Source: Selenomonadaceae bacterium
Lineage (GTDB): Bacteria > Bacillota > Negativicutes > Selenomonadales > Selenomonadaceae
DNA length: 5,265 nucleotides
Assembly: GCA_017445435.1 (NCBI GenBank)
Contig: JAFSUE010000174.1
Coordinates: forward strand, 1 to 5,265
Reading direction: 5' to 3'
The position numbers and the translations under genes were made by a program. Each line of letters begins with the position of its first letter. Positions within the stretch are counted from its first letter, which is position 1. Shown here piece after piece: positions 1 through 5,265 of the stretch. The notes beneath the pieces were generated by a model. It was not told the origin of the DNA. It ran no database searches and was given only the letters and a program-made list of their open reading frames with translations.

Positions 1-1510
1 CGCCTGCCAAGTACGCCGCGCCGAACATTGATATTAAACTTGTCAAAAACAGTGACGCTACCGACAGCCAGACAATTTGTCCGATTGACAGTTCACCTCT
101 TACTTGAACTTTTGGATATTCCGAGCCGCCGTCACTTTTACTGCGTATCGACTTCCAACGCGCTTTTAATCGCAATGATCTAAATCTGTCAAGTTGCCAA
201 ATAGTTGCAAGCGCGGGAAAAACATTTGCACTTACTAACGCCGCGATTAACCGTACTTTGCCGCCAGCGCCCATTAAAATCGGTACGCCAGCTAAAACTG
301 CCAATACGCCGAAAATTATTAACTGCGCTTTCTGATTGTCATTCAGCGTCCGAGAAATTAACGACAAACATAAAACGCCAGCCGCTACCGTTCCAATGAT
401 GACTAAAAATCTTAAAAATCTGTTGGGATAATAATTTTCAAACGTTCCCGCCGTACCTAAACTGTAGCCGCCGTTTTTAAGGTCTTTAGCTGTTTCATTG
501 ACGTACTTAAAATTTGTTTCAGCTAACGTCATACCAGCCGCCTGTTTTTCGTAAATACGGAAAAGATTTATTCTGATATTGCGTTCGTAGTCAGTCCTAA
601 GCCAACGGTGAATCGCCGTATTCAGCGAAATTTTATTTTGGTCGTACGGCGGAATGACATGTAACCGTGCAACTCTTTCGTAGCCTAAATCACGCGCCAA
701 CTGTTCCATACCAGCTTGAGGGTAGAATTGCAACTGCGAATAACTTTCTATTACGCCGAAAATCATATTGCGCTTTTTCATTTCTTCAGCCGTCGCGTCA
801 ACAAAATCATAAGCGCCTAGAACTTCATTTCCGTTGAAAACAATTTCCGTGACTGGGTAGCCGTCGAAACGTCTAAATACCGTGCGAATTTTATCAGGCG
901 TACAGCCAACGAAATTTGAGGGACGCGCTAAAATATTCATTCCCGCATCTTTGACAATCGCCAATTCTTCACTAGGCATAGTGACGGGCTTTTTCAAAAA
1001 AGTTTCATAGCGGTCTTTGACTTCGATAATTTCAATTTCGCCAATCGTCATAGGCTTGACGCGCTCTTCACCAAGTCGCAAGATTAAATCTTTCTTGACT
1101 TCCTCATAAGTTATCAAGTTGCGCCCAATGATATAAATTCTTTCAGCGTCAATCAAATTTTCTTCGACAGCTTGCCGCCAAAATTCATCAGCAAGTACGC
1201 CGCTTTGATAGTTGCCAAGAATTTCACTGCCTGGAATTGCTAAAACTTTTCCTTGCTTATTGAGCTTTTCAAATGAGGCGTCGTAAACGGCAATGGTAGT
1301 AATGCCCGCGCCTTTCATACGGTGCAGTACTTCAAAAAAGTCAAGCCCTTCTTGTTCGGCAAGGTGCATTACGCTGTCGAAGTCCAACACCATGTCAATT
1401 TGTGAATTGTTCGTCTCTACGTGGTAACGTTGCCAGCAGATAATTAGCGATGCGATAAGCCCCGCCAAAATTATCCAGACTAAATATTTATTGTAAGTAA
1501 ATTTCCTCAT
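1..1510 (-). CDS. DUF5693 family multi-pass membrane protein, C-terminus cut off by window edge
   Basis: The frame is open from an ATG at 1510 to the left edge, giving 503 residues with no stop. I recognise the overall pattern as DUF5693, a Bacillota family of unknown biochemical function whose genes often sit near cell-surface polysaccharide genes such as csaB (remembered association, not visible here). A short basic N-terminus (MRKFTYNKY) precedes one membrane helix at about residues 10-26. A soluble, probably extracytoplasmic domain of about 335 residues follows. Then come at least four hydrophobic helices, near 366-385, 396-415, 419-438 and 476-502, with a basic loop around 440-470 suggesting a cytoplasmic side. 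The start is supported by AAAGG five bases before the ATG. The gene is last in the visible prfB cluster, 41 bases after the LmeA-like gene. A role in envelope polymer assembly is inference; the family call is fairly sure, the function is not. Confidence 0.85.
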   Translation of the reverse strand, partial: MRKFTYNKYLVWIILAGLIASLIICWQRYHVETNNSQIDMVLDFDSVMHLAEQEGLDFFEVLHRMKGAGITTIAVYDASFEKLNKQGKVLAIPGSEILGNYQSGVLADEFWRQAVEENLIDAERIYIIGRNLITYEEVKKDLILRLGEERVKPMTIGEIEIIEVKDRYETFLKKPVTMPSEELAIVKDAGMNILARPSNFVGCTPDKIRTVFRRFDGYPVTEIVFNGNEVLGAYDFVDATAEEMKKRNMIFGVIESYSQLQFYPQAGMEQLARDLGYERVARLHVIPPYDQNKISLNTAIHRWLRTDYERNIRINLFRIYEKQAAGMTLAETNFKYVNETAKDLKNGGYSLGTAGTFENYYPNRFLRFLVIIGTVAAGVLCLSLISRTLNDNQKAQLIIFGVLAVLAGVPILMGAGGKVRLIAALVSANVFPALATIWQLDRFRSLRLKARWKSIRSKSDGGSEYPKVQVRGELSIGQIVWLSVASLFLTSLISMFGAAYLAG

Positions 1511-1516
1511 AATAGC

Positions 1517-1530
1517 CTTTCAGCTTTCAG
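1517..1530 (-). repeat. Perfect two-unit heptanucleotide tandem repeat containing a ribosome binding site
   Basis: On the minus strand CTGAAAG occurs twice in direct succession, followed by GCTATT and the ATG of the DUF5693 gene. The second unit supplies the AAAGG ribosome binding site. The rest of this 41-base gap is A/T-rich and I see nothing else in it. Confidence 0.6.
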
Positions 1531-1551
1531 TAAAAAAATTTTTAATTCGTC

Positions 1552-2262
1552 TTACCGTGTCGCCGTAATTAAAACGTCGCCGTCACGCATTTGCACGTTG
1601 CTAAATTTCAATCCAATAGGAAGTTGTGAACTCTGCAAAACTTTTAAGTCGCCCAAAAACCTATCCATTTGCACGTGGCGTACAAGCGCATTTCGTACAT
1701 TTAAGCCCGTGACGTGAAAATAAATGTCGCCGTTGTCCAAAATAAAACTTCCCGCAATGTCAACGTCCGCCGTCTGTCCCATAAATTTAATTTGCCCAGT
1801 CGCGCTAACTTCTTGCGGCGTAATTTTTATTTTCGCGTCGTCAAGATGATCGACTTTATCTTCAATAAAATTTTTCAAGCCGTCCGCCGTGATAATGCCG
1901 CTAAGTTCAATATTTTCAGCTGACTTCAAAATTTTTTCGGTACGTTGTTTAGAGTTCAAAGTATTCGTCGGGAAAATTAATTCCATAACGTCGACGCTAA
2001 CTTTTTTTGCGTCCAACTTCAAAGATTCAAATTCAACGTCGCCAAGTTCGCCAGCCGTCGCTGTGCTGTGAACTTCATCAATGTTACCAAGTACAATTTT
2101 TGCGTTGGGTACGGAATACATATCAAGTGCAACGTCCTGCGCGTGAGTGGATTTAGCAATTTGTTCCTTCAAAATGCTTGTGACGGTACGCGGCAAAATT
2201 ATTTCCAGCGCGGCGGCAATTATCACTACAAAAATTAAAAGTCCTATAAAAATTTTTTTCAT
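1552..2262 (-). CDS. LmeA-like (DUF2993) membrane-anchored lipid-binding protein
   Basis: This is a complete gene of 236 residues. The N-terminus MKKIFIGLLIFVVIIAAALE is an uncleaved anchor or signal segment (residues 1-23), so the rest should lie outside the cytoplasmic membrane. The body alternates short beta strands with acidic and basic turns and ends with the pattern LPIGLKFSNVQMRDGDVLITA, typical of the DUF2993/LmeA family. The mycobacterial member LmeA is a periplasmic phospholipid-binding protein needed for lipomannan elongation. A lipid-binding role here is carried over from the family; the ligand is unknown. The start is firm: GGAGG lies seven bases upstream, inside the end of the cupin gene, whose stop codon is two bases from this ATG, so translation is probably coupled. 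It sits between the cupin and the DUF5693 gene, consistent with an envelope-related set. No frameshift or truncation is seen. Confidence 0.82.
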   Translation of the reverse strand: MKKIFIGLLIFVVIIAAALEIILPRTVTSILKEQIAKSTHAQDVALDMYSVPNAKIVLGNIDEVHSTATAGELGDVEFESLKLDAKKVSVDVMELIFPTNTLNSKQRTEKILKSAENIELSGIITADGLKNFIEDKVDHLDDAKIKITPQEVSATGQIKFMGQTADVDIAGSFILDNGDIYFHVTGLNVRNALVRHVQMDRFLGDLKVLQSSQLPIGLKFSNVQMRDGDVLITATR

Positions 2263-2264
2263 TG

Positions 2265-2846
2265 TTAATCCTCCGAATTGAATTGAGGAATTTTTTCATA
2301 CGCCAGCCGCAAAATTTTTTCCGAAACTTGAGGGTACAAAGATTTTAATTCCGCCTTAGTGACAAGCTGAAAGTATTCGTACTTAAACTTCGGCGTCGTA
2401 GCGCATGAAATTAAAGTGTAGCTTTTCTTATCAATATTTTCAGCCGCGAAAATTGTATTGGCAGGTACGACAATAATAAACTGCTGATTCTTTTTTAAAT
2501 CTTTACCCAGCAAAACTTGCTTGACTTCGCCGTCATTAATCATCGTAATTCGCAAGCCGCCGCCTTCGTGATAATACCAAATTTCATCGCAGTCCATTTT
2601 ATGGAAATGCGAAATATCGTTTCTCACCAACATAAAATAAATACTGCCAGCCGTCGCACGATCATTTTGCGTAAAAGGTGACGTGTAAATTTCTGAAAAA
2701 TATCCGCCTTCGACGTGTTTTTCTAGCGAATAAAAATTTTTCAACTCCTCAACGCGCTTGTCAACGTTTATAGATTTTGCGAAAATATTTGCTTGAAAAA
2801 TTCCAAGAAAACTAAACGTCAATAAAACTATAAAAATTTTTTTCAT
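2265..2846 (-). CDS. Exported cupin of the DUF985 (Cupin_5) family
   Basis: The chosen start gives 193 residues. Residues 1 to about 23 (MKKIFIVLLTFSFLG...NIFA) form a signal peptide with a plausible signal peptidase site after IFA. The mature part carries the DUF985 pattern in order: HVEGGYFSEIY (about 44-54), a TAGSIYFML strand (65-73), SHFHKMDCDEIWYYHEG (79-95) with the cupin histidines H80 and H82 and acidic E88, LLG (112-114), VPANTIFAAE (127-136) and SCATTPKFKYEYFQL (147-161). DUF985 proteins are small beta-barrel cupins of unclear function; sugar- or metal-binding roles have been suggested but I cannot assign one. An ATG 21 bases further upstream (2867) is also in frame, but it lies in a heptad-repeat tract and adds MRNKRFN. 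The internal ATG has AAAAGG six bases upstream and a textbook signal peptide start. The gene follows prfB by 37 bases and nearly touches the LmeA-like gene. Confidence 0.85.
   Translation of the reverse strand: MKKIFIVLLTFSFLGIFQANIFAKSINVDKRVEELKNFYSLEKHVEGGYFSEIYTSPFTQNDRATAGSIYFMLVRNDISHFHKMDCDEIWYYHEGGGLRITMINDGEVKQVLLGKDLKKNQQFIIVVPANTIFAAENIDKKSYTLISCATTPKFKYEYFQLVTKAELKSLYPQVSEKILRLAYEKIPQFNSED
2269..2274 (-). promoter_or_regulatory. Ribosome binding site of the LmeA-like gene, inside the cupin gene
   Basis: GGAGGA on the minus strand lies in the last codons of the cupin gene, with seven bases between GGAGG and the ATG at 2262. The cupin TAA falls between the site and the start codon, so a ribosome terminating on the cupin would be placed on this site. 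This suggests translational coupling. Confidence 0.75.
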
Positions 2847-2863
2847 ATTAAACCTTTTATTAC

Positions 2864-2890
2864 GCATTAAGCATTCCTAATTTCTAATTA
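2864..2890 (-). repeat. Degenerate heptanucleotide repeat tract between prfB and the cupin gene
   Basis: Read on the minus strand, the 3' end of prfB and the gap after it form imperfect seven-base units, beginning TAATTAG then AAATTAG, with two more diverged units. The prfB stop codon TAG is part of a unit, and the alternative cupin ATG at 2867 falls in the last one. The unit TAATTAG recurs exactly in the tract at 4163-4190. Confidence 0.45.
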
Positions 2891-3988
2891 ATATTCGCTC
2901 TCCACGCTAAAAATGCACGAATGAAATTATCAATTTCGCCGTCCATTACAGCTTGAACATTGCCAGTTTCTTCGCCTGTACGCAAATCTTTAACCATGGT
3001 ATACGGCTGGAAAACGTAGGAGCGAATTTGACTGCCCCACTCAATTTTCATTCTGTCGCCTTCAAGTTTAGCGCGTTCCTCCTCTTTTTTTTCAAGTTCC
3101 AACTCAAAAAGTTTAGCGCGGAGCATACGCAAACATTGTTCACGATTTTGAATTTGCGAACGTTCATTTTGACATTGGACAACAATTCCCGTCGGAATAT
3201 GCGTCATACGAACGGCAGATGAAGTTTTGTTAATGTGCTGACCGCCAGCGCCACTTGCCCTGTACGTGTCAACGCGAACGTCCGCCATATTTATATCAAC
3301 TTCGACAGCGTCATCAATTTCAGGCATAATGTCACAAGCTGAAAATGAAGTGTGACGGCGTGCATTTGAATCAAAGGGCGAAATTCTTACAAGGCGATGA
3401 ATACCTTTTTCAGACTTCAAGAAACCGTAGGCGTTGTGACCTTTTATAAAAAGCGTGACGGATTTAACGCCAGCTTCGTCGCCAGGCAAAATATCTGCCG
3501 TTTCTACTGTAAAGCCGTGACGTTCTGCCCAACGAACATACATTCTCAACAACATCTGCGTCCAATCCTGCGCCTCTGTACCGCCAGCGCCAGCATGTAA
3601 AGTTAAAATTGCGTTATTGGCGTCGTAAGGTTCACTAAGTAAAATTTCCAATCGCAAATTTTCAAGTTCAGTTTGAATAACTTCAATCTGCGCGGAAATT
3701 TCATCTTCCAATGACGCGTCGTCTTCTTCGATAGCAAGTTCCAGTAAAGTTTGCGCGTCGTCGTACTTAGCGGAAATATTTTTGAAGGTGTCAACGCCAG
3801 ATTTTATAGCGTTGAGTTCAAGCGTAATTTTTTGCGCGTCGTCGGGATTGTCCCAAAAATTTGGCGCACTCATTTTATATTCAAGTTCAGAAATTTTTTC
3901 TTCCTTGCGGGCTACGTCAAAGTGAATCCCCCATTTCCTTCAACTTCCCGCGCAGAATTACAAGTTCAGATTTTCTGTCTTCGAGCAT
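2884..3988 (-). CDS. prfB: Peptide chain release factor 2 (RF2), expressed by programmed +1 frameshift
   Basis: RF2 recognises UGA and UAA stop codons in the ribosomal A site and triggers peptide release. The reading frame is split. An ATG at 3988, directly preceded by an in-frame TGA, starts 23 codons (MLEDRKSELVILRGKLKEMG...) ending at CTT followed by in-frame TGA (3917-3919). Slipping +1 by skipping the T at 3919 reads GAC and continues DVARKEEKISELEYK into MSAPNFWDNP and on to the TAG at 2884-2886. The total is 367 residues, close to the E. coli length. In full-length numbering the stop-codon-reading SPF motif is at 203-205 and the catalytic GGQ at 248-250, within RASGAGGQHINKTSSAVR. The ARRHTSF and WGSQIRSY family blocks are also present. 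The ATG at 3873 is an internal methionine, and starting there would lose 38 residues of the N-terminal helical domain. A promoter lies just upstream and three envelope-type genes follow. secA, a common prfB neighbour, is not adjacent here. Confidence 0.97.
3916..3932 (-). promoter_or_regulatory. RF2 programmed +1 frameshift signal
   Basis: On the minus strand GGGGG is followed by ATTCA and CTTTGAC. CTT TGA C is the universal RF2 slip site: low RF2 makes the ribosome pause at UGA, and tRNA-Leu slips from CUU to UUU, restoring the long frame, which makes RF2 self-limiting. The GGGGG run is the Shine-Dalgarno-like stimulator. Five bases separate it from CTT, against three in E. coli (AGGGGG UAU CUU), so the stimulator geometry is unusual. 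Confidence 0.95.
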
Positions 3989-4018
3989 TCAATTCACTTC
4001 CCAAAAAAATTTTACACT

Positions 4019-4047
4019 ATTATATTCAGAAATGCGGAAAATGCCAA
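4019..4047 (-). promoter_or_regulatory. Sigma-70-type promoter of prfB
   Basis: On the minus strand TTGGCA (4047-4042, 5/6 match to TTGACA) is followed by exactly 17 bases and a perfect TATAAT (4024-4019). Transcription would start near 4012, giving a leader of about 24 bases before the prfB ATG at 3988. The leader has a GGGAAG ribosome binding site eight bases ahead of the ATG. This is the only strong promoter I find for the leftward cluster. Confidence 0.75.
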
Positions 4048-4080
4048 ATTTTTTTTCGTGAATTTGTAGCTTGTAAAAAA

Positions 4081-4104
4081 TTCTTCATTCTTAATTCTTA
4101 ATTC
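4081..4104. repeat. Heptanucleotide tandem repeat, about 3.4 units
   Basis: The units are TTCTTCA (4081-4087) and two copies of TTCTTAA (4088-4101), followed by a partial TTC. On the minus strand the unit reads TTAAGAA. The tract lies just upstream of the prfB -35 box and has no coding role that I can see. Confidence 0.65.
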
Positions 4105-4111
4105 AACCTAA

Positions 4112-4135
4112 CCCCTGCGGGGGCTTAAATTTTTT
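4112..4135 (+). terminator. Weak terminator-like hairpin with T run
   Basis: CCCC, loop TGC and GGGG form a short G/C stem at 4112-4122. After GCTTAAA comes a run of six T at 4130-4135. The stem is only four base pairs and the T run is not adjacent to it, so it is a poor intrinsic terminator. No rightward gene precedes it here. It may instead be part of a dispersed repeat. Confidence 0.2.
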
Positions 4136-4153
4136 CCCGCGCCAATTTATAAT
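4125..4153 (+). promoter_or_regulatory. Possible promoter for the binding-protein gene
   Basis: A perfect TATAAT at 4148-4153 has TTAAAT (3/6 to TTGACA) 17 bases upstream. The start would be near 4160, about 295 bases before the ATG at 4456, with the MITE-like element inside the leader. The -35 match is weak and A/T-rich DNA yields such hexamers by chance. Confidence 0.35.
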
Positions 4154-4162
4154 TTTAATGAA

Positions 4163-4190
4163 TAGTAAGTAATTAGTAGTGAGTAGTTAG
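4163..4190. repeat. Heptanucleotide repeat tract, four units of consensus TARTNAG
   Basis: Four successive seven-base units start at 4163, 4170, 4177 and 4184. The first is TAGTAAG and the second TAATTAG; the third and fourth differ from these at one or two positions. The right part (4174-4189) is one copy of the direct repeat flanking the MITE-like element. Confidence 0.65.
4174..4189. repeat. Direct repeat, left copy, flanking the MITE-like element
   Basis: TAGTAGTGAGTAGTTA here matches TAGTAGTGAGTAGTTG at 4427-4442 at 15 of 16 positions, the first 15 being identical. The two copies directly abut the two ends of the inverted repeats, as a target-site duplication would. Because the sequence is itself heptad repeat, independent origin of the two copies cannot be excluded. 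Confidence 0.6.
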
Positions 4191-4426
4191 GTGGAGTTGA
4201 ATAACTAAGTGATGAATCTTTCAATCTAAAAAATCACGGTAATTAAGCGGCATTTATCGCGCCTTGCGGACTTGAACGCAAAAGAACACAAGGACGCGGC
4301 GAAACGTTTAAATTAATGTAACGCTAATCGCGAGCGCGCAAATGCCGCAATGTTTTCTTTTGCTTCTTTTCTTTTGCGCCAAAAGAAAAGAAGTTTAATA
4401 AAAAAAATTAATTATTCAACACGACC
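4190..4426. mobile_element. Candidate MITE-like element of 237 bases with terminal inverted repeats
   Basis: The left end GGTGGAGTTGAATAA (4190-4204) and the right end TTATTCAACACGACC (4412-4426) are inverted repeats matching at 13 of 15 positions, with nine consecutive exact matches. A 16-base direct repeat borders both ends. Inside are a second inverted pair, GCGGCATTT (4247-4255) with AAATGCCGC (4340-4348), backed by CGCGC/GCGCG, an internal CCTTG/CAAGG pair (4262-4266 and 4288-4292), and the long hairpin at 4363-4393. There is no transposase frame, so it would be non-autonomous and mobilised in trans. It could instead be a dispersed structured repeat of other origin or a structured leader RNA. 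The duplication is longer than most transposases make, which lowers confidence. Confidence 0.5.
4363..4393. repeat. Perfect 14-base-pair inverted repeat with CGC loop
   Basis: CTTCTTTTCTTTTG (4363-4376), loop CGC, then CAAAAGAAAAGAAG (4380-4393) pair perfectly. One arm is almost all pyrimidine and the other almost all purine. The motif TTTTCTTTTGC also occurs directly before it (4353-4363 and 4367-4377). Neither strand has a T run after the stem, so it is not a standard terminator. It lies 48 bases before the binding-protein ribosome binding site and would form a strong hairpin in a leader RNA. Confidence 0.8.
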
Positions 4427-4443
4427 TAGTAGTGAGTAGTTGG
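4423..4443. repeat. Heptanucleotide tract and right direct-repeat copy
   Basis: Seven-base units GACCTAG, TAGTGAG and TAGTTGG run from 4423 to 4443. Positions 4427-4442 are the right copy of the direct repeat found at 4174-4189. The tract runs straight into the ribosome binding site of the next gene. Confidence 0.55.
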
Positions 4444-4447
4444 GAGG
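4442..4447 (+). promoter_or_regulatory. Ribosome binding site of the binding-protein gene
   Basis: GGGAGG lies eight bases before the ATG at 4456 and fixes that start. Its first base is the last base of the right direct repeat. Confidence 0.8.
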
Positions 4448-4455
4448 AAAATTTT

Positions 4456-5265
4456 ATGAAGAAAAAAATTTTAGCAGCACTGCTAAGCCTAGGAATTTTA
4501 TTCAGCGGTTGCGGCAGTGAAAAAGTTGCAAGCGACGATAAATCTACTTTCACTTACGGCACGGTTGCTTACGGCGTGGCTATGGAAAACGTTGGGACAA
4601 ATCCGCACGAATCCTATAGCGGCTGGTCAACTATTCGCTACGGTATCGGCGAAACACTTTTCAAGTTCAATGAACATATGCAACTTGAACCGTGGATTGC
4701 TGAAAGTTTTGAACAAGTTGACGACTTCACCATACGAATCAAAATTAAAGACAACGTAACTTTTTCCAGCGGCAGAAAAGTTGACGGTAACGCCGTGAAA
4801 AAATGTTTGGAACATTTAATCGCCGTACACGACCGCGCACCTAGTGACTTGAAAATTTCTGACATTGCGGCAGACGGTCAATTTGTCACGATTCGTTCAA
4901 GTGAAAAAGTTCCTGCCCTGCTGAATTATCTGTCCGATCCTTATGGCTGTATCATCGACGTTGAGGCGGGCGAAAATGAAAAAATTGTCATCGGCACTGG
5001 TCCTTATAAAGCCGTGAAAGTTACCGATACGCAAATTGATTTAGTCAAGAATGAAAATTACTGGGGCGACGTTAAACCTAAGCTTGAAAAAATCGTCGTC
5101 AAAAGTATTCCTGACGGCGACACTTTAACTATGGCAATGCAAAACGGCGAACTTGACGCGGTACAAGGTCTGCCGTACGCCAGCTTGAAACTTTTCAACG
5201 ACGCGAATAAATATAAACTTAGTCAAACTGACACGTCGAGAGTTTATCAAGCCGCCTTTAACTTC
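4456..5265 (+). CDS. ABC transporter solute-binding lipoprotein, family 5 (peptide/nickel type), C-terminus beyond window
   Basis: 270 residues are visible; family members usually have about 500-540, so roughly half is present. The N-terminus MKKKILAALLSLGILFSGCG is a lipoprotein signal peptide with the lipidated cysteine at residue 19, so the mature protein is anchored outside the cytoplasmic membrane and hands its ligand to an ABC permease. Family 5 landmarks include GETLFKFNEHMQLEPWIAES (about 65-84), FSSGRKVDGNAVKKCLEH (about 101-118), GTGPY (180-184), LVKNENYWGD (196-205), IPDGDT (218-223) and NGELDA (230-235). DppA, OppA and NikA share this fold. The NENYWG and IPD segments resemble NikA, but ligand-determining residues cannot be judged from this half, so peptide, nickel or metallophore remain possible. 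The start is set by GGGAGG eight bases upstream. It is transcribed away from prfB, and its leader contains the MITE-like element. Confidence 0.92.
   Translation, partial: MKKKILAALLSLGILFSGCGSEKVASDDKSTFTYGTVAYGVAMENVGTNPHESYSGWSTIRYGIGETLFKFNEHMQLEPWIAESFEQVDDFTIRIKIKDNVTFSSGRKVDGNAVKKCLEHLIAVHDRAPSDLKISDIAADGQFVTIRSSEKVPALLNYLSDPYGCIIDVEAGENEKIVIGTGPYKAVKVTDTQIDLVKNENYWGDVKPKLEKIVVKSIPDGDTLTMAMQNGELDAVQGLPYASLKLFNDANKYKLSQTDTSRVYQAAFNF

Larger units (their letters stand above)
3989..4455. other. Divergent intergenic region of 467 bases without a credible gene
   Basis: This stretch separates leftward prfB from the rightward binding-protein gene. From left to right it holds the prfB leader and promoter, a seven-base tandem repeat (4081-4104), a G/C-rich short hairpin with a T run (4112-4135), a possible rightward promoter (4125-4153), a second heptad tract (4163-4190), a MITE-like element with terminal inverted repeats (4190-4426) containing a 14-base-pair hairpin, a third heptad tract, and the ribosome binding site of the binding protein. 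Open frames running through it are short, lack good starts, and cross promoter or repeat sequence. Confidence 0.8.

Noticed and set aside
205..399. Rightward 64-codon frame
   Set aside because: It is antisense to the continuous DUF5693 frame, has basic low-information composition and matches no known family.
2884..3873. prfB as a complete gene starting at 3873
   Set aside because: The ATG at 3873 is an internal methionine. Fifteen upstream codons in the same frame, the CTT TGA C slip site and a 23-codon lead frame with a proper start make the longer frameshifted product clear.
3882..3970. Ten-base direct repeat CAAGTTCAGA (3882-3891 and 3961-3970)
   Set aside because: Both copies encode Ser-Glu-Leu in the helical N-terminus of RF2, so codon use explains the repeat.
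3751..4101. Rightward 116-codon frame ending in a Cys-rich stretch (KCGKCQ...ACKK)
   Set aside because: Most of it is antisense to prfB, and the Cys-rich part falls on the prfB promoter. It has no ribosome binding site and no recognisable zinc-ribbon spacing.
4363..4393. Intrinsic terminator
   Set aside because: The stem is perfect, but neither strand has a T run directly after it, and the stem is A/T-rich rather than G/C-rich.
4517..4865. Short frames on both strands within the binding-protein gene
   Set aside because: They overlap a strongly supported family 5 binding-protein frame and show no start signals or recognisable domains.
1..5265. tRNA, rRNA, CRISPR array or known riboswitch
   Set aside because: I found no cloverleaf-like sequence, no regularly spaced long direct repeats with unique spacers, and no recognisable riboswitch core.

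Overview
The window is bacterial chromosome of fairly low G+C content. Gene content and style (signal peptides starting MKK, a lipoprotein transporter receptor, a DUF5693 membrane protein, an LmeA-like lipid-binding protein) suggest a Bacillota genome. My best guess is a diderm Negativicutes (Selenomonadales-like) genome, but this is inference, since there is no rRNA or phylogenetic marker beyond RF2.

The left four fifths (about 1-3988) is one minus-strand gene cluster, read right to left: prfB (peptide chain release factor 2), an exported DUF985-type cupin, an LmeA-like (DUF2993) membrane-anchored lipid-binding protein, and a large DUF5693 membrane protein cut by the left edge. Gaps are 37, 2 and 41 bases. 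I see no convincing terminator or internal promoter, so it looks like an operon. A good sigma-70-type promoter lies just upstream of prfB. prfB needs the classic programmed +1 frameshift at CTT TGA C: the 329-residue frame that opens at 3873 is only the downstream part, and the real start is at 3988, giving a 367-residue RF2. The other three products are predicted to act in or outside the cytoplasmic membrane.

Positions 3989-4455 are a divergent intergenic region without a credible gene, but rich in structure. It holds the prfB promoter, a possible rightward promoter, short heptanucleotide tandem repeats and a long perfect hairpin. It also holds a roughly 237-base element with 15-base terminal inverted repeats (13/15 matching) directly bracketed by a 16-base direct repeat (15/16 matching). 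This looks like a MITE-like insertion directly in front of the ribosome binding site of the rightward gene.

The right end (4456-5265) is the N-terminal 270 residues of a family 5 solute-binding lipoprotein of an ABC importer (peptide/nickel type), cut by the window edge.

The most notable observations are the frameshift signal with an atypically long spacer between its Shine-Dalgarno-like stretch and the slip codon, the MITE-like element, and heptad repeats in three of the four intergenic gaps.
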